Shown: positions 27,506 through 35,932 of the stretch, piece after piece
Layout: every line of letters starts with the position of its first letter
How positions within the stretch are numbered: position 1 is the first letter of the stretch
Source: Niallia taxi
GTDB lineage: Bacteria; Bacillota; Bacilli; Bacillales; Cytobacillaceae
Length of the DNA: 64,000 bases
NCBI RefSeq assembly: GCF_032818155.1
Contig: NZ_CP102589.1
Span: forward strand, 1,164,001 to 1,228,000
Reading direction: 5' to 3'
Made by a program: the position numbers and the translations under genes
Notes under the pieces: model-generated
Told to the model about the DNA's origin: nothing
What the model saw: the letters and a program-made list of their open reading frames with translations, nothing else
Databases searched by the model: none

Positions 27506-27522
27506 TTGATAATCATTATCAA
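27506..27522. promoter_or_regulatory. Fur box (perfect 7-1-7 inverted repeat)
   Basis: TGATAAT-C-ATTATCA is the exact B. subtilis Fur core 7-1-7 motif, here extended to TTGATAATCATTATCAA. It lies about 67 bases upstream of the small gene's start, in the promoter zone, so iron-dependent repression is likely. Confidence 0.8.
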
Positions 27523-27588
27523 TTGATTTAAATTTATAATAAAATATAATGAACTTAATGTCAAATGAAAAAAGAGGAGGATACAAGT

Positions 27589-27837
27589 TTGGATAAAGAA
27601 TTTCTCGAACAGTTTGATTCATTAGTGACAAAATATACAGAGCTATTGCTTGGGGAAGGTCAGGAGCATCTAAAAAAGGAAGTGGAGATTTGGATGCTTT
27701 ACAATCATATGGCAAAATCAATGCCAAGTTTAGTTAAGCATTGGAATGGCCAATTTCCTGAAGCAAAGCAGCAAATTGTAGGCATGATTAGTGAAATAAA
27801 AAAATTAAATGATTTTCAAAAACAAAAAACAAAATAA
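27589..27837 (+). CDS. Small cytosolic protein resembling YusU (DUF2573)
   Basis: An 82-residue helical, acidic protein without signal or membrane segments; KYTELLLGEG and YNHMAKSMPSLVKHWNGQFPEAK are the recognisable stretches. I think it belongs to the YusU/DUF2573 group from memory. Its function is unknown. The start is the TTG at 27589 with GAGGAGG nine bases upstream; the ATG at 27565 has no such site. In B. subtilis yusU lies next to the Fur-regulated siderophore ATPase gene yusV. Here the small gene stands alone behind a perfect Fur box, which supports an iron-related role. Confidence 0.75.
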   Translation: MDKEFLEQFDSLVTKYTELLLGEGQEHLKKEVEIWMLYNHMAKSMPSLVKHWNGQFPEAKQQIVGMISEIKKLNDFQKQKTK

Positions 27838-27847
27838 ATCATATGAT

Positions 27848-27897
27848 GCTAGTAGGAGGACAACTATTCCGTTGTCCTTGCTACTAGCTTTTTTAAA
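27848..27897 (+). terminator. Terminator between yusU-like gene and coat genes
   Basis: GCTAGTAG and GCTACTAGC outer arms plus inner GGACAAC/GTTGTCC form a long stem, followed by TTTTTTA. It is flanked by convergent genes. Confidence 0.85.
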
Positions 27898-27898
27898 A

Positions 27899-28234
27899 TT
27901 ATTGCAAGCCGCCGTTTCCGTTAGGAAACTGTGACTCATACCCTTTAAACTGTTGAAAGGATTGCTGCAATTTTTGCTGATCTGCTGATTCGAGCTTATA
28001 CCAGCCTTCACGAAACATAAGATCATACAGCTCTCTCTGCATGTTTTGTGTTTCGGTAAAGATGCTGAGCAAATCCTGATACAGTACTTCATTGCTTGCT
28101 TCATTAAGGGCTGTTGAATAAGAAGCAGTCATGTATTTTTCTGTAGCCAGTAAATCATTAATGAAATCTCTATCGTTCATTTGTGGAGTTTTCGCTACTT
28201 GTTTTTCTGGATTTTGAACTTTTTGCTGATTCAT
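27899..28234 (-). CDS. CotF-family spore coat protein
   Basis: A 111-residue protein of the CotF/YhcQ type. NDRDFINDLLATEKYMTASYSTALNEASN is the conserved helical core with the Lys-Tyr pair, and FREGWYKLESADQQKLQQSFQQF ends the four-helix bundle. The family is ferritin-like in fold and localises to the spore coat. A Gln-rich tail follows. GGAGG lies upstream of the ATG. It is preceded on the same strand by a second small coat-like gene with a 13-base gap, so the two are probably one sporulation operon. Confidence 0.82.
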   Translation of the reverse strand: MNQQKVQNPEKQVAKTPQMNDRDFINDLLATEKYMTASYSTALNEASNEVLYQDLLSIFTETQNMQRELYDLMFREGWYKLESADQQKLQQSFQQFKGYESQFPNGNGGLQ

Positions 28235-28247
28235 TCTTTACCTCCGT

Positions 28248-28529
28248 TCACTGCTGCTGCAGTCCTGACGTTTGAGTTTGATTTGTGTCATTCAAGTGAG
28301 CCAGTATTTTTTCATAATGCTTCTGGTGCATTTGAGCACATTTTTCTGCTTGCAGTTTAATATTGGCATCTTGAATATTTTGAGCAAAAAAATGAGCCTT
28401 TTTTATGGCGAGAAGATTCCAAGAAAGCATATCTGTCAAATACAAGGAGTCTTTGACTGTAACCATTACAGGCGGTTGCATCATTATTCCTTGGCTTTGG
28501 TTCATATTGTTAATTGATTGCTGTTGCAT
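28248..28529 (-). CDS. Small CotF-like spore coat protein
   Basis: A 93-residue protein with a Gln/Met-rich N-terminus and the helical core VTVKDSLYLTDMLSWNLLAIKKAHFFAQNIQD, the first-half pattern of CotF-like proteins; the C-terminal HQKHYEKILAHLN completes the bundle. Probably a coat or coat-assembly component partnering the downstream CotF-family gene. GGAGG is placed eight bases before ATG. Function assigned by family resemblance and by neighbourhood only. Confidence 0.75.
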   Translation of the reverse strand: MQQQSINNMNQSQGIMMQPPVMVTVKDSLYLTDMLSWNLLAIKKAHFFAQNIQDANIKLQAEKCAQMHQKHYEKILAHLNDTNQTQTSGLQQQ

Positions 28530-28570
28530 TAATGTACCTCCATTTCTAATAAAAAGTATGAAAAAATGCC

Positions 28571-28702
28571 TTATTTTTTATACTGGTTGTTTTGGCTATT
28601 CCTTTTGCCGCCGCCATCACTTTCCACTGTAGGTCCAGCATCTCCCTTTACACTTGCAGCACTAACTCCACCTTTAGAAGGATTTTTTTTCATCTTGGCC
28701 AT
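28571..28702 (-). CDS. 43-residue basic, Gly/Ser-rich protein, probably spore-related
   Basis: A short frame with a clear ribosome site (GAGGGGGTGAG) seven bases before ATG. The product starts MAKMKKNPSKGGVSAASV and ends KRNSQNNQYKK: small, hydrophilic, rich in Lys, Gly, Ser and Asn, with no hydrophobic core. This composition is like minor small acid-soluble spore proteins, and the gene heads a minus-strand group with two coat genes. I do not recognise a named family. Confidence 0.65.
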   Translation of the reverse strand: MAKMKKNPSKGGVSAASVKGDAGPTVESDGGGKRNSQNNQYKK

Positions 28703-28890
28703 AATACTCACCCCCTCATACCTTTTAGGATTGCCTATTTAGACGGTTTTAAAGATTAAACTTTTTCTTTTCGGCAAATGGGATTAAAATCCGCATATGT
28801 TTATTGAGAAGTTCTTTATTGTTTTTTATTGTAAAAGAGAAGGCATTCAACCTTGCTTTTACTTGTATATTAAAGAAGGAGGAAGACGGA

Positions 28891-31245
28891 ATGTACAGTA
28901 TAAAGAAAGCAGCTGTTATTGGTTCAGGGGTCATGGGATCAGCTATTGCTGCACATTTGGCAAATGTGGGTATTTCAACATTGCTTCTTGATAAAATACC
29001 TGCAAGCCTCTCGGAAGAGGAGCAATCAAAAGGCCTAGCACTCTCGGACAAAGAAGTTCGCAACAGGTTTGCTGCACAGGCGCTTCAAAGGATAAAAATA
29101 AGCAAGCCGAGCATGCTCACTGCAGGTAGTCATATGACAAGGTTGGAAATAGGCAATACCGAAGATGATTTGGAAAGGTTGAAGGAAGCAGATTGGATTA
29201 TTGAGGTTATTACAGAGGAAATAACTGCGAAAAAGGCACTGTTTCAAAAAGTAGATGAAGTAAGACGACAGGGGTCCATTATTAGCAGCAATACATCAGG
29301 AATATCCATTACACAGATGAAAGAAGGGCTGTCAGATGATTTTCAAGCCCATTTTTTAGGAACTCATTTCTTTAATCCACCACGATATATATCATTGCTT
29401 GAATTCATTCCTACAAACAAAACCTCAAGTGAAGTTGTTTCCTTTATGAAATCATTTGCTGAAACCGTCTTAGGAAGGGTAGTGGTAGAAGCCAAGGATA
29501 CTCCGAATTTTATTGCTAACCGGATCGGCGCACATGCTTTTCTTACTTCATTGGAAGCCATGGTCCAGATGGATATGACAATCAGTGAAGTAGATCAGCT
29601 GACAGGACCACTTATTGGCAGGACAAAGAGTGCTACCTTCCAAACGTTAGATATGGTTGGATTAGATACATTTTTTCATACTGTTAAAAATGTTCATAAT
29701 CGAACAAAGGATAATTTGGAAAAGGAGCAGTATAAGATTCCAGCATTCCTGCTAGAAATGCTCAATGAAAACCTGTTAGGAAGGAAAACAAAGCAAGGGT
29801 TCTATAAGAAGACAAAGGGAAAAGTACTAGTCCTTAATTATCACACGATGCAATATGAAGACGAACTAAAGCCAAAAAGAAGCGAGAAGCGTAAAAAGCT
29901 AAAGGAGCTTATTTATAATAACAGTGCAGAAGGAACCTTTTTATGGAAAAGTGTTATGCCATATTTGCTTTATTCTGGTGAACACGCAAGAGAGATTGCA
30001 GACAATATTTCTCAAATAGATTTAGCAATCAAGACAGGTTTTAACTGGAAAAGCGGACCGTTTGAAACGTGGGATGAAATAGGGTTGACTGAATCACTCG
30101 AAAAGCTGAAGCAGGAGAATCAGAAACTGCCTGAGTGGATTGAGCAAATGATTGAGGATGGCTTTACTAGCTTTTATAAAAGGATAGATGGAAAACAATT
30201 CTATTATCATAATGGCCAGTATGTACCAATTCCGCTTACGAGCGATCAATATCGATTAGAGTATAAAAAACAAACGGGCGGCATACTTGCTTCAAATAAA
30301 GCGGCAAGTATTGTGGACATGGAAGATGATGTTCTTCTTTTTGAAATGCATAGTCCAAATAATGTCATCGGCATGGATATGATTAAGATGCTGAACAAAG
30401 CAGTGGATATTGTGGAACATACGGACAGAATGAAAGGTCTTGTAATAGGAAGCAGCGGCAAAAACTTTAGTGCAGGAGCAAATTTGGCGATGATGCTCCT
30501 TGAAGCACAGAATAAGGATTATATCGAGCTACAGGTAGTGGTGAAGGAGTTTCAAGATGTTCTGAAGCGCATCAAGTATTGCAAAAAACCAGTCGTCGCA
30601 GCAAGCCATCGTAAAACATTAGGCGGCGGTGCAGAAATCTGTCTTGCCGCTGCGAAGATTCATGCCTCCATCGAAACGTATATTGGCCTAGTCGAGACGA
30701 GTGCAGGACTCATCCCAGGCGGTGGTGGAACGAAGGAGCTGTACTTAAACGTGCTGGCAGAGCAGGAAAATCCCAATGTTGTTGCAGCAGCAGCTCAGGC
30801 CTTTAAAGCAATATTAACGAGCAATGTGTCCACATCAGCAGAAGAGGGCAAGGCAACAAGCTTTCTAAAGAGCAGCGATACTATAACATTTAACAGCCTG
30901 AATGTTATGGAAGAGGCTAAATATGCTGTAATTGACATGTTCGATAATGGTTATGAGCCAAGAACAGAAACGAAAATACCTGTCGCAGGCAAACAAGGCT
31001 TTCAATTTCTAATGGGTTTGGTAAAAGAATTTGCAGACAAAGGTGCAATAACAAAACATGGTGAAGTTATTGCAGAGAAGCTTGCATACGTTATAACTGG
31101 CGGAGATGTAGAGATCCATACGGAAGTTGAGGAGGATTATTTATTGAAGTTGGAAAGACAGGCGTTTATTGACCTGTTGAGGGAGAAAGAGACGATAAAA
31201 AGAATGTTGCATGTATTGACAGCGGGTAAGCCCCTGCCTTTGTAG
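28891..31245 (+). CDS. fadN: 3-hydroxyacyl-CoA dehydrogenase / enoyl-CoA hydratase
   Basis: A 784-residue bifunctional beta-oxidation enzyme, close in length to B. subtilis FadN. The N-terminal Rossmann motif AAVIGSGVMGSAIAAHLA (residues ~7-24) begins the dehydrogenase; THFFNPPRYISLLE and the serine/asparagine region SNTSGISI follow. The C-terminal crotonase-like domain starts near residue 475, with SSGKNFSAGANLAMML and KTLGGGAEICLAAAKIH forming the oxyanion hole. It carries out hydration and oxidation of 2-enoyl-CoA in fatty-acid degradation. The ATG has AGGAGG upstream; extending the frame to 28804 lacks a site. fadE follows after 26 bases; the thiolase gene fadA, between them in B. subtilis, is absent. 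No FadR-type operator was seen. Confidence 0.93.
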   Translation: MYSIKKAAVIGSGVMGSAIAAHLANVGISTLLLDKIPASLSEEEQSKGLALSDKEVRNRFAAQALQRIKISKPSMLTAGSHMTRLEIGNTEDDLERLKEADWIIEVITEEITAKKALFQKVDEVRRQGSIISSNTSGISITQMKEGLSDDFQAHFLGTHFFNPPRYISLLEFIPTNKTSSEVVSFMKSFAETVLGRVVVEAKDTPNFIANRIGAHAFLTSLEAMVQMDMTISEVDQLTGPLIGRTKSATFQTLDMVGLDTFFHTVKNVHNRTKDNLEKEQYKIPAFLLEMLNENLLGRKTKQGFYKKTKGKVLVLNYHTMQYEDELKPKRSEKRKKLKELIYNNSAEGTFLWKSVMPYLLYSGEHAREIADNISQIDLAIKTGFNWKSGPFETWDEIGLTESLEKLKQENQKLPEWIEQMIEDGFTSFYKRIDGKQFYYHNGQYVPIPLTSDQYRLEYKKQTGGILASNKAASIVDMEDDVLLFEMHSPNNVIGMDMIKMLNKAVDIVEHTDRMKGLVIGSSGKNFSAGANLAMMLLEAQNKDYIELQVVVKEFQDVLKRIKYCKKPVVAASHRKTLGGGAEICLAAAKIHASIETYIGLVETSAGLIPGGGGTKELYLNVLAEQENPNVVAAAAQAFKAILTSNVSTSAEEGKATSFLKSSDTITFNSLNVMEEAKYAVIDMFDNGYEPRTETKIPVAGKQGFQFLMGLVKEFADKGAITKHGEVIAEKLAYVITGGDVEIHTEVEEDYLLKLERQAFIDLLREKETIKRMLHVLTAGKPLPL

Positions 31246-31271
31246 ACAGAAGATGAAGGAGTGGAGAAACA

Positions 31272-33026
31272 ATGAAAAAAGGCGGAAGTTTTTTGCTTGA
31301 AGATTCAAGCTGGAAAGATGTATACACACCAGAGGATTTTTCAGAGGAGCATGAGCTTATTGGAGAAATGACAAATGACTTCGTACGTAATTCCGTTATG
31401 CCTCATTTGGACAGCATGGAAAAGCACGACTTTAAAAAAGTGCTTGAGCTGATGAAGCAGGCAGGAGAACTTGGTCTGCTTGGTGCTGATGTGCCAGAAA
31501 TATTTGGAGGGGCTGGACTTGATAAAATAAGCTCTGCCATTATTTCTGAAAAAATGTCCATCGCTGGAGGCTTCTCGATAACACATGGAGCACATGTCGG
31601 AATTGGTTCACTGCCAATCATCCTGTTTGGCAATGTGGAGCAAAAACAAAAGTACTTGCCTGCATTAGCTACAGGAGAAAAGATTGCATCCTATTGCCTA
31701 ACAGAGCCTACAGCAGGATCTGATGCACTAGGGATAAAAACAACAGCAACATTAAATGACGAAGGAACTCATTATATTTTGAAGGGGCAAAAACAGTGGA
31801 TTACTAATGCCGGCATCGCAGATATTTTCACTGTTTATGCTAAGGTCGATGGCAAGGATTATTCTGCTTTTATTGTTGAACGTAATTTCCCAGGTGTATC
31901 AATCGGCAAGGAAGAGAAAAAACTTGGTATTAAAAGCTCGTCCACTTGTTCTGTAATACTGGATAATGTTCTTGTGCCAAAAGAAAACCTTCTTGGAGAA
32001 AAAGGGAAAGGACATCTCATTGCCCTAAATGTTTTAAATATGGGCAGGTTTAAATTAGGTATGGGAGCAATTGGCGCAAGCAAGGAAGCGTTGAAGGTGA
32101 CTGTTCCATATATAAAAAATCGCAAGCAATTTCAAACACCAATTTCTGAATTTCCACTGACAAAAGCAAAAGTAGGCACATTGGCGTCATTGCTGTATGC
32201 CTCCGAAAGCTCTGTGTATCGGACAGCAGGTTTATTATCAGACGCCCTTGACCCGTTAGAGGGGACAGAGGATTGGAAAATTCCTGCCAAGCTTGTTAAT
32301 GAATATAGTATGGAATGCAGCTTGAATAAGATATTTTCATCTGAGGCATTAGACAAGATAGTCGATGAGTGTTTACAGCTTCATGGTGGCAATGGCTTTA
32401 TGGAGGACTACGCGATTTCAAGAATGTATCGTGATTCAAGGATTAACCGCATCTTCGAAGGAACGAATGAAATTAATCTATTGGCCGTACCAGGAAATTA
32501 TTTAAGAAAAGCGATGAAGGGTGATGTTCCATTATTTGCTGCAGCAAAGGCTATTGAGCGCGAAATGATTACCTTTATTCCGAGTGAGCCTGACGGGAGC
32601 ATCCTTTCTCAGGAAAAATTGTTTGTGAGAAACGGCAAAAAGATAGTGCTTATACTACTAGGTTTACTAGCGAAAAAATATACAACGGAAATAGAGCATC
32701 AGCAAGAGGCACTCAGCTCTATTGCAACAATCATATCCCATGTTTTTGCAATGGAATCATGTATTTTGCGTACGGAAAAAGCAATCGCAACAAAGAATAC
32801 AGAAGAAAAACAAAAACTGTTATATACAGAAATTTATTGTCAAGAAGCATTTCAAATCATTAATACCGAAGCCCAAGATACACTAGCATACATGGAATCT
32901 GGAGATGACTTGCGCCTTGCTTTATCAGTGCTCAAAAAGTATACAAGATTTTTACCAAAGCCATTGATTGCATTAAAAAGGGAAGCTGCTGAAAAAGTGA
33001 TTACGGCAAATGAGTATATTGTTTAA
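31272..33026 (+). CDS. fadE: Acyl-CoA dehydrogenase
   Basis: A 584-residue FAD enzyme that introduces the first double bond in fatty-acyl-CoA, with length like B. subtilis FadE. Acyl-CoA dehydrogenase landmarks are YCLTEPTAGSDALGIKTTA near residue 140, WITNAGIADIFTVYAKV for FAD binding, GRFKLGMGAIGASKEAL, LHGGNGFMEDYAISRMYRDS near 370, and IFEGTNEINLLAVPG. A ~170-residue C-terminal extension fits the FadE type. GGAG lies upstream of the ATG. It is cotranscribed with fadN, and a hairpin follows at 33063. Confidence 0.93.
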   Translation: MKKGGSFLLEDSSWKDVYTPEDFSEEHELIGEMTNDFVRNSVMPHLDSMEKHDFKKVLELMKQAGELGLLGADVPEIFGGAGLDKISSAIISEKMSIAGGFSITHGAHVGIGSLPIILFGNVEQKQKYLPALATGEKIASYCLTEPTAGSDALGIKTTATLNDEGTHYILKGQKQWITNAGIADIFTVYAKVDGKDYSAFIVERNFPGVSIGKEEKKLGIKSSSTCSVILDNVLVPKENLLGEKGKGHLIALNVLNMGRFKLGMGAIGASKEALKVTVPYIKNRKQFQTPISEFPLTKAKVGTLASLLYASESSVYRTAGLLSDALDPLEGTEDWKIPAKLVNEYSMECSLNKIFSSEALDKIVDECLQLHGGNGFMEDYAISRMYRDSRINRIFEGTNEINLLAVPGNYLRKAMKGDVPLFAAAKAIEREMITFIPSEPDGSILSQEKLFVRNGKKIVLILLGLLAKKYTTEIEHQQEALSSIATIISHVFAMESCILRTEKAIATKNTEEKQKLLYTEIYCQEAFQIINTEAQDTLAYMESGDDLRLALSVLKKYTRFLPKPLIALKREAAEKVITANEYIV

Positions 33027-33062
33027 ATAAAAGGCCACTAAAATAAGAGTTACTCTCAAATA

Positions 33063-33130
33063 AACCTGAATGATTATACGTAATATTAATAATTCGCATA
33101 ATCACTCAGGTTCTTTCCTTGTTTTTTTTG
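33063..33130 (+). terminator. Terminator of the fadNE operon
   Basis: AACCTGA-TGATTAT and ATAATCA-TCAGGTT pair around an AT-rich loop of about 20 bases, followed by CTTTCCTTGTTTTTTTTG. The next 160 bases up to yusI are AT-rich with no other feature seen. Confidence 0.75.
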
Positions 33131-33296
33131 TTAAGAGTTACGTATAACCAGATTATCAATTATTCGTCTTTCGAAGGTTTTCAATAATACCTTTATAATC
33201 TAACTAATATATTTAGAAAATGAATGTTATGAATTTATCTTGATATATGATAATATTCAATTATAAATTTAAAAAATACATAAGTAAGGTGATCGT

Positions 33297-33653
33297 ATGG
33301 AACTTACATTTTATTGGTATCCAAAATGCAGCACTTGCCGAAATGCAAAAAAATGGCTGGATGAAAATGGGGTAGGTTACAAAGAAGTACATATTGTGGA
33401 AAATCCTCCTTCACGCTCTACGCTTGAAGACCTATATAAACATAGCGGCTTAGAATTAAAGAAATTCTTTAATACTAGCGGCCAGCGTTATCGCGATCTT
33501 GGCTTGAAGGATAAGATGAAAGATATGTCGGATTCAGAGCTTCTCGATATACTTGCTTCTGATGGCATGCTGATTAAACGTCCTTTCACTACAGATGGAA
33601 AAAAGGTTACGTTAGGGTTTAAGGAAGAGGATTTTAAACAAAGCTGGACATAA
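33297..33653 (+). CDS. yusI: ArsC/Spx-family protein YusI
   Basis: A 118-residue thioredoxin-fold protein with the CxxC redox site CSTC at residues 11-14 (YWYPKCSTCRNAKKWLDENG) and the family end KRPFTTDGKKVTLGFKEEDF. It is of the ArsC/Spx fold but has neither the RNA-polymerase-binding features that make Spx a regulator, nor any arsenic-resistance neighbours. It lies 43 bases upstream of gcvH, as yusI does in B. subtilis, which supports the name. Biochemical role unknown. Confidence 0.88.
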   Translation: MELTFYWYPKCSTCRNAKKWLDENGVGYKEVHIVENPPSRSTLEDLYKHSGLELKKFFNTSGQRYRDLGLKDKMKDMSDSELLDILASDGMLIKRPFTTDGKKVTLGFKEEDFKQSWT

Positions 33654-33696
33654 TAGTGCCGCTTGAAGGATATTAATCTATTTGGAGGGATTAGCA

Positions 33697-34080
33697 TTGA
33701 GTACACCGAAAGATTTGCGCTATTCAGAAGAACATGAATGGGTAAAAGTTGAAGGAGAAAATGTGCGAGTTGGAATTACACATTTTGCTCAATCAGAATT
33801 AGGAGACATCGTATTTGTTGAACTTCCAGAGGTTGGAGATGAAGTGAAAGCGGACGAGCCTTTCGGCAGTGTAGAATCTGTCAAAACAGTTTCTGAACTA
33901 TATGCACCAATTAGCGGCAAAGTAGTAGAAGTAAACGAAGATTTAAGTGATAATCCTGAATATGTAAATGAATCTCCATATGAAAAAGCTTGGATGATTG
34001 TTGTTGAACCAACTAATCTTGCAGATGTTGAGCAATTGATGACAGTTGAACAATATGAAGAAATGACAAACGAAAACTGA
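33697..34080 (+). CDS. gcvH: Glycine cleavage system H protein
   Basis: Carrier of the lipoyl-bound aminomethyl group in glycine cleavage and, in Bacillus, the lipoyl relay protein for the other lipoate enzymes. It is 127 residues long. [17 protein letters not shown] contains the lipoyl-lysine, near residue 63, and [19 protein letters not shown] is the N-terminal beta region. The start is TTG at 33697, with GGAGGG eight bases upstream. It sits alone with yusI and away from gcvT-gcvPAB, as is usual for Bacillus. A GC-rich terminator follows. No glycine riboswitch precedes it. Confidence 0.96.
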   Translation: MSTPKDLRYSEEHEWVKVEGENVRVGITHFAQSELGDIVFVELPEVGDEVKADEPFGSVESVKTVSELYAPISGKVVEVNEDLSDNPEYVNESPYEKAWMIVVEPTNLADVEQLMTVEQYEEMTNEN

Positions 34081-34088
34081 TTTAAGAA

Positions 34089-34122
34089 GAAGCGCCGGCA
34101 TTTGCATATCGGCGCTTCTTTG
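34089..34122 (+). terminator. Terminator after gcvH
   Basis: GAAGCGCCG and CGGCGCTTC form a perfect 9-bp stem with a 12-base loop, then TTTGTTT. Confidence 0.9.
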
Positions 34123-34237
34123 TTTATAAATGCCGATAACTTTAACTACTCATGGCAATATGCTAAAGTATTACATAATAAAACCTCCTTAAACAGGAGA
34201 GAATATACTGCAAAAATAATATTCATCAGGTGATATA

Positions 34238-34585
34238 ATGGATAAAATTATTATTGTGGAAGGTACATCAGATAAGTGGAAAGTAAAAGCTATTGTCAGA
34301 GAACCAGTGGAAATTATTTGTACAAACGGAACAATCGGTATTGCGAAATTAGATGATCTTATTGAAGATTTATTTGACAAGGATGTATATATACTCGTGG
34401 ATGCAGATACATCTGGGGAGAAAATAAGAAAGCTGTTCAGGAAGGAATTGCCTGAGGCAGAGCATATTTTTATTGATAAAATGTATCGTGAAGTCGCAGC
34501 AGCACCAGATCAGCATATTGCATCTGTTTTGCTGCAGGCTAATATTGATATTCACCCTAAATTTTTGGATATGAGGATGAACTAG
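34238..34585 (+). CDS. yusF: Small Toprim-domain protein (YusF)
   Basis: A 115-residue protein that is a bare Toprim domain. The Glu of KIIIVEGTSDKWK near residue 8 and the DxD of VYILVDADTSGEKIRK near residues 51-62 are the metal-binding residues shared by primases, topoisomerases and ribonuclease M5-like enzymes. Its size suggests a nuclease-type function on structured RNA or DNA, but nothing specific is known. It stands one codon ahead of the thioredoxin-like yusE gene, in the B. subtilis yus gene order. Confidence 0.88.
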   Translation: MDKIIIVEGTSDKWKVKAIVREPVEIICTNGTIGIAKLDDLIEDLFDKDVYILVDADTSGEKIRKLFRKELPEAEHIFIDKMYREVAAAPDQHIASVLLQANIDIHPKFLDMRMN

Positions 34586-34587
34586 GT

Positions 34588-34890
34588 ATGGTTGAATGGA
34601 CAGAAAAGGGGCTGCAAACTACCTTAAAAGATAAAGGGCAATTTTTCCTTTATTTATACACACCGATGTGTGGTACTTGTATGGTAGCAAGCAAAATGCT
34701 CACTGTTGTGGAGACAATGAACAATGACTTTTCTATAGGGAAAATGGATTTGAATTATGCGCCTGACTTAGCAGAAGTGTACAAAATAGAAAGTGTTCCA
34801 TGTCTATTAATTTTTAATGATGGGGACCTAAAAGAAAAAGTATACCGCTTTGAGTCGGTACCGCATTTGTTGGAAAAGATGTCTATATAG
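34588..34890 (+). CDS. yusE: Thioredoxin-like protein (YusE)
   Basis: A 100-residue thioredoxin fold with redox motif CGTC in LYTPMCGTCMVASKML near residues 28-31 and the cis-proline in IESVPCLLIFNDG near residue 71. The CGTC active site differs from the CGPC of classical thioredoxin, so its redox potential may differ. It is cotranscribed with yusF (two-base gap). Substrate unknown; it probably reduces or oxidises specific cytosolic disulfides. Confidence 0.88.
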   Translation: MVEWTEKGLQTTLKDKGQFFLYLYTPMCGTCMVASKMLTVVETMNNDFSIGKMDLNYAPDLAEVYKIESVPCLLIFNDGDLKEKVYRFESVPHLLEKMSI

Positions 34891-35029
34891 TTATTTATCA
34901 TTCGACAGAAATATTCATATTTCCTGGGAAATGATGAAACATGTCAAAAAGTATTTTCGTTGAAGGTAAAGGGATACAAGCAAGTAGGCAGAATACCTAT
35001 CTATATGAAAATATAGAGGGTGTGGATAA

Positions 35030-35383
35030 ATGCAGCAGATGTTCGAACAGCTTGTAAATAACTTAAATACAAATCATGTTATTAAGCCGCTATTAAGAAG
35101 AGAAGCTTTTATCCTAGAATTAGTTTGTGAGGGAAAGACATTTTACTTAGAGCTAAGAAATGGTATCTTCTCTGTTTTAACAACAACGGAGGAAAAGAAT
35201 ATTTGCTTGAAGGGTGAACAGGAAGTGCTGCAAGATGTATTGCATGGAAAAGTGCTCCTTCGCCACGCGAAAAAGAAACGTACAGTGGAAGTACATTCTT
35301 CTTTAAGAAAGTTATTGCTGTTAGAATCAATCCTTCATCTAGTCAATGTAAATGAACCGGCAGTTTGCAAGCAGTGCTCCTAA
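35030..35383 (+). CDS. yusD: Small SCP2-like protein (YusD)
   Basis: A 117-residue protein at the place of yusD in the yusE-yusD-metNPQ order. The ELVCEGKTFYLELRNGIFSV beta pattern and ICLKGEQEVLQDVLHGKV resemble a sterol-carrier-protein-2 fold, though the match is only by pattern. Role unknown. GAGGGTG lies upstream of the ATG. It ends 549 bases before metN; a hairpin and the SAM riboswitch lie between, so it is not part of the methionine operon. Confidence 0.78.
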   Translation: MQQMFEQLVNNLNTNHVIKPLLRREAFILELVCEGKTFYLELRNGIFSVLTTTEEKNICLKGEQEVLQDVLHGKVLLRHAKKKRTVEVHSSLRKLLLLESILHLVNVNEPAVCKQCS

Positions 35384-35385
35384 TA

Positions 35386-35417
35386 AAAATACCTCTTATA
35401 AAAAGGGGTGTTTTTTA
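35386..35417 (+). terminator. Terminator after yusD
   Basis: AAATACCTC and GGGGTGTTT pair imperfectly (G-T pairs), followed by a run of T. Confidence 0.55.
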
Positions 35418-35598
35418 TATATCAGTATAATTTATTAGAATTGTAAGAATTTTCATTTCGTTAATATGATAACTCTTTATTGCCAGTAATAAAGGGGAAT
35501 ACAGAAAAAAACCTTGTTTATATTATTGTCAGAAAATATGACAGCTATTTTATGCGCAATTCAGAAAAAACACTATATTAGGAGCTTAAAAAAAATGA

Positions 35599-35628
35599 TT
35601 GACACTTCCTGTTTGTACATGGTACATT
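35599..35628 (+). promoter_or_regulatory. Promoter of the metNPQ operon
   Basis: TTGACA (35599-35604) and TACATT (35623-35628) are 18 bases apart, about 50 bases before the SAM riboswitch. The imperfect repeat TGTAC-ATG-GTACA lies across the spacer and -10 region and could be an operator. Confidence 0.55.
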
Positions 35629-35676
35629 ACGACTATCAAATTTAACAACGTACTTATTATAACTATATATTCTATA

Positions 35677-35839
35677 CTCTTATCGAGAGAGGTGGAGGGA
35701 TGTGCCCTATGAAGCCCGGCAACCGTCGTAATTTGACATGGTGCCAATTCACACAAAGCGTATGCTTTGATAGATGAGAGGAAGGTTAAATGATAATGCC
35801 TTTCTGCTCATTTTATATAAGCGGGAAGGCTTTTTTTAT
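35677..35839 (+). promoter_or_regulatory. SAM-I (S-box) riboswitch with terminator, upstream of metN
   Basis: The aptamer spans about 35677-35780: CTCTTATCGAGAGAGGTGGA opens the P1/P2 region, GGGATGTGCCCTATGAAGCC and CGGCAACC are the conserved core, then GGTGCCAATTC, and GATGAGAG closes P1. The expression platform is the hairpin GCCTTTCTGCT / AGCGGGAAGGC (35798-35828) with a T-run. High S-adenosylmethionine stabilises P1 and favours the terminator, stopping metNPQ expression. This explains the 549-base gap before metN. Confidence 0.95.
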
Positions 35840-35932
35840 GCAAAAAGTATGGAATGGACTAATTCGTAAAACAATACTTACGATAATAAGTAGTAGGATC
35901 ATTTGATAAGACAGTAAAGTAGGTGATTAGTC

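Noticed and set aside
27805..28104. 99-residue minus-strand frame
   Set aside because: Overlaps the CotF-family gene in another frame and runs through the terminator at 27848-27897; a shadow frame.
28750..28890. FadR-type operator upstream of fadN
   Set aside because: I looked for a TGAATGA-N-TCATTCA-like repeat; only a lone GCATTCAACC occurs, not a palindrome.
33560..33700. Glycine riboswitch before gcvH
   Set aside because: Only 43 bases separate yusI and gcvH, with none of the conserved aptamer blocks.
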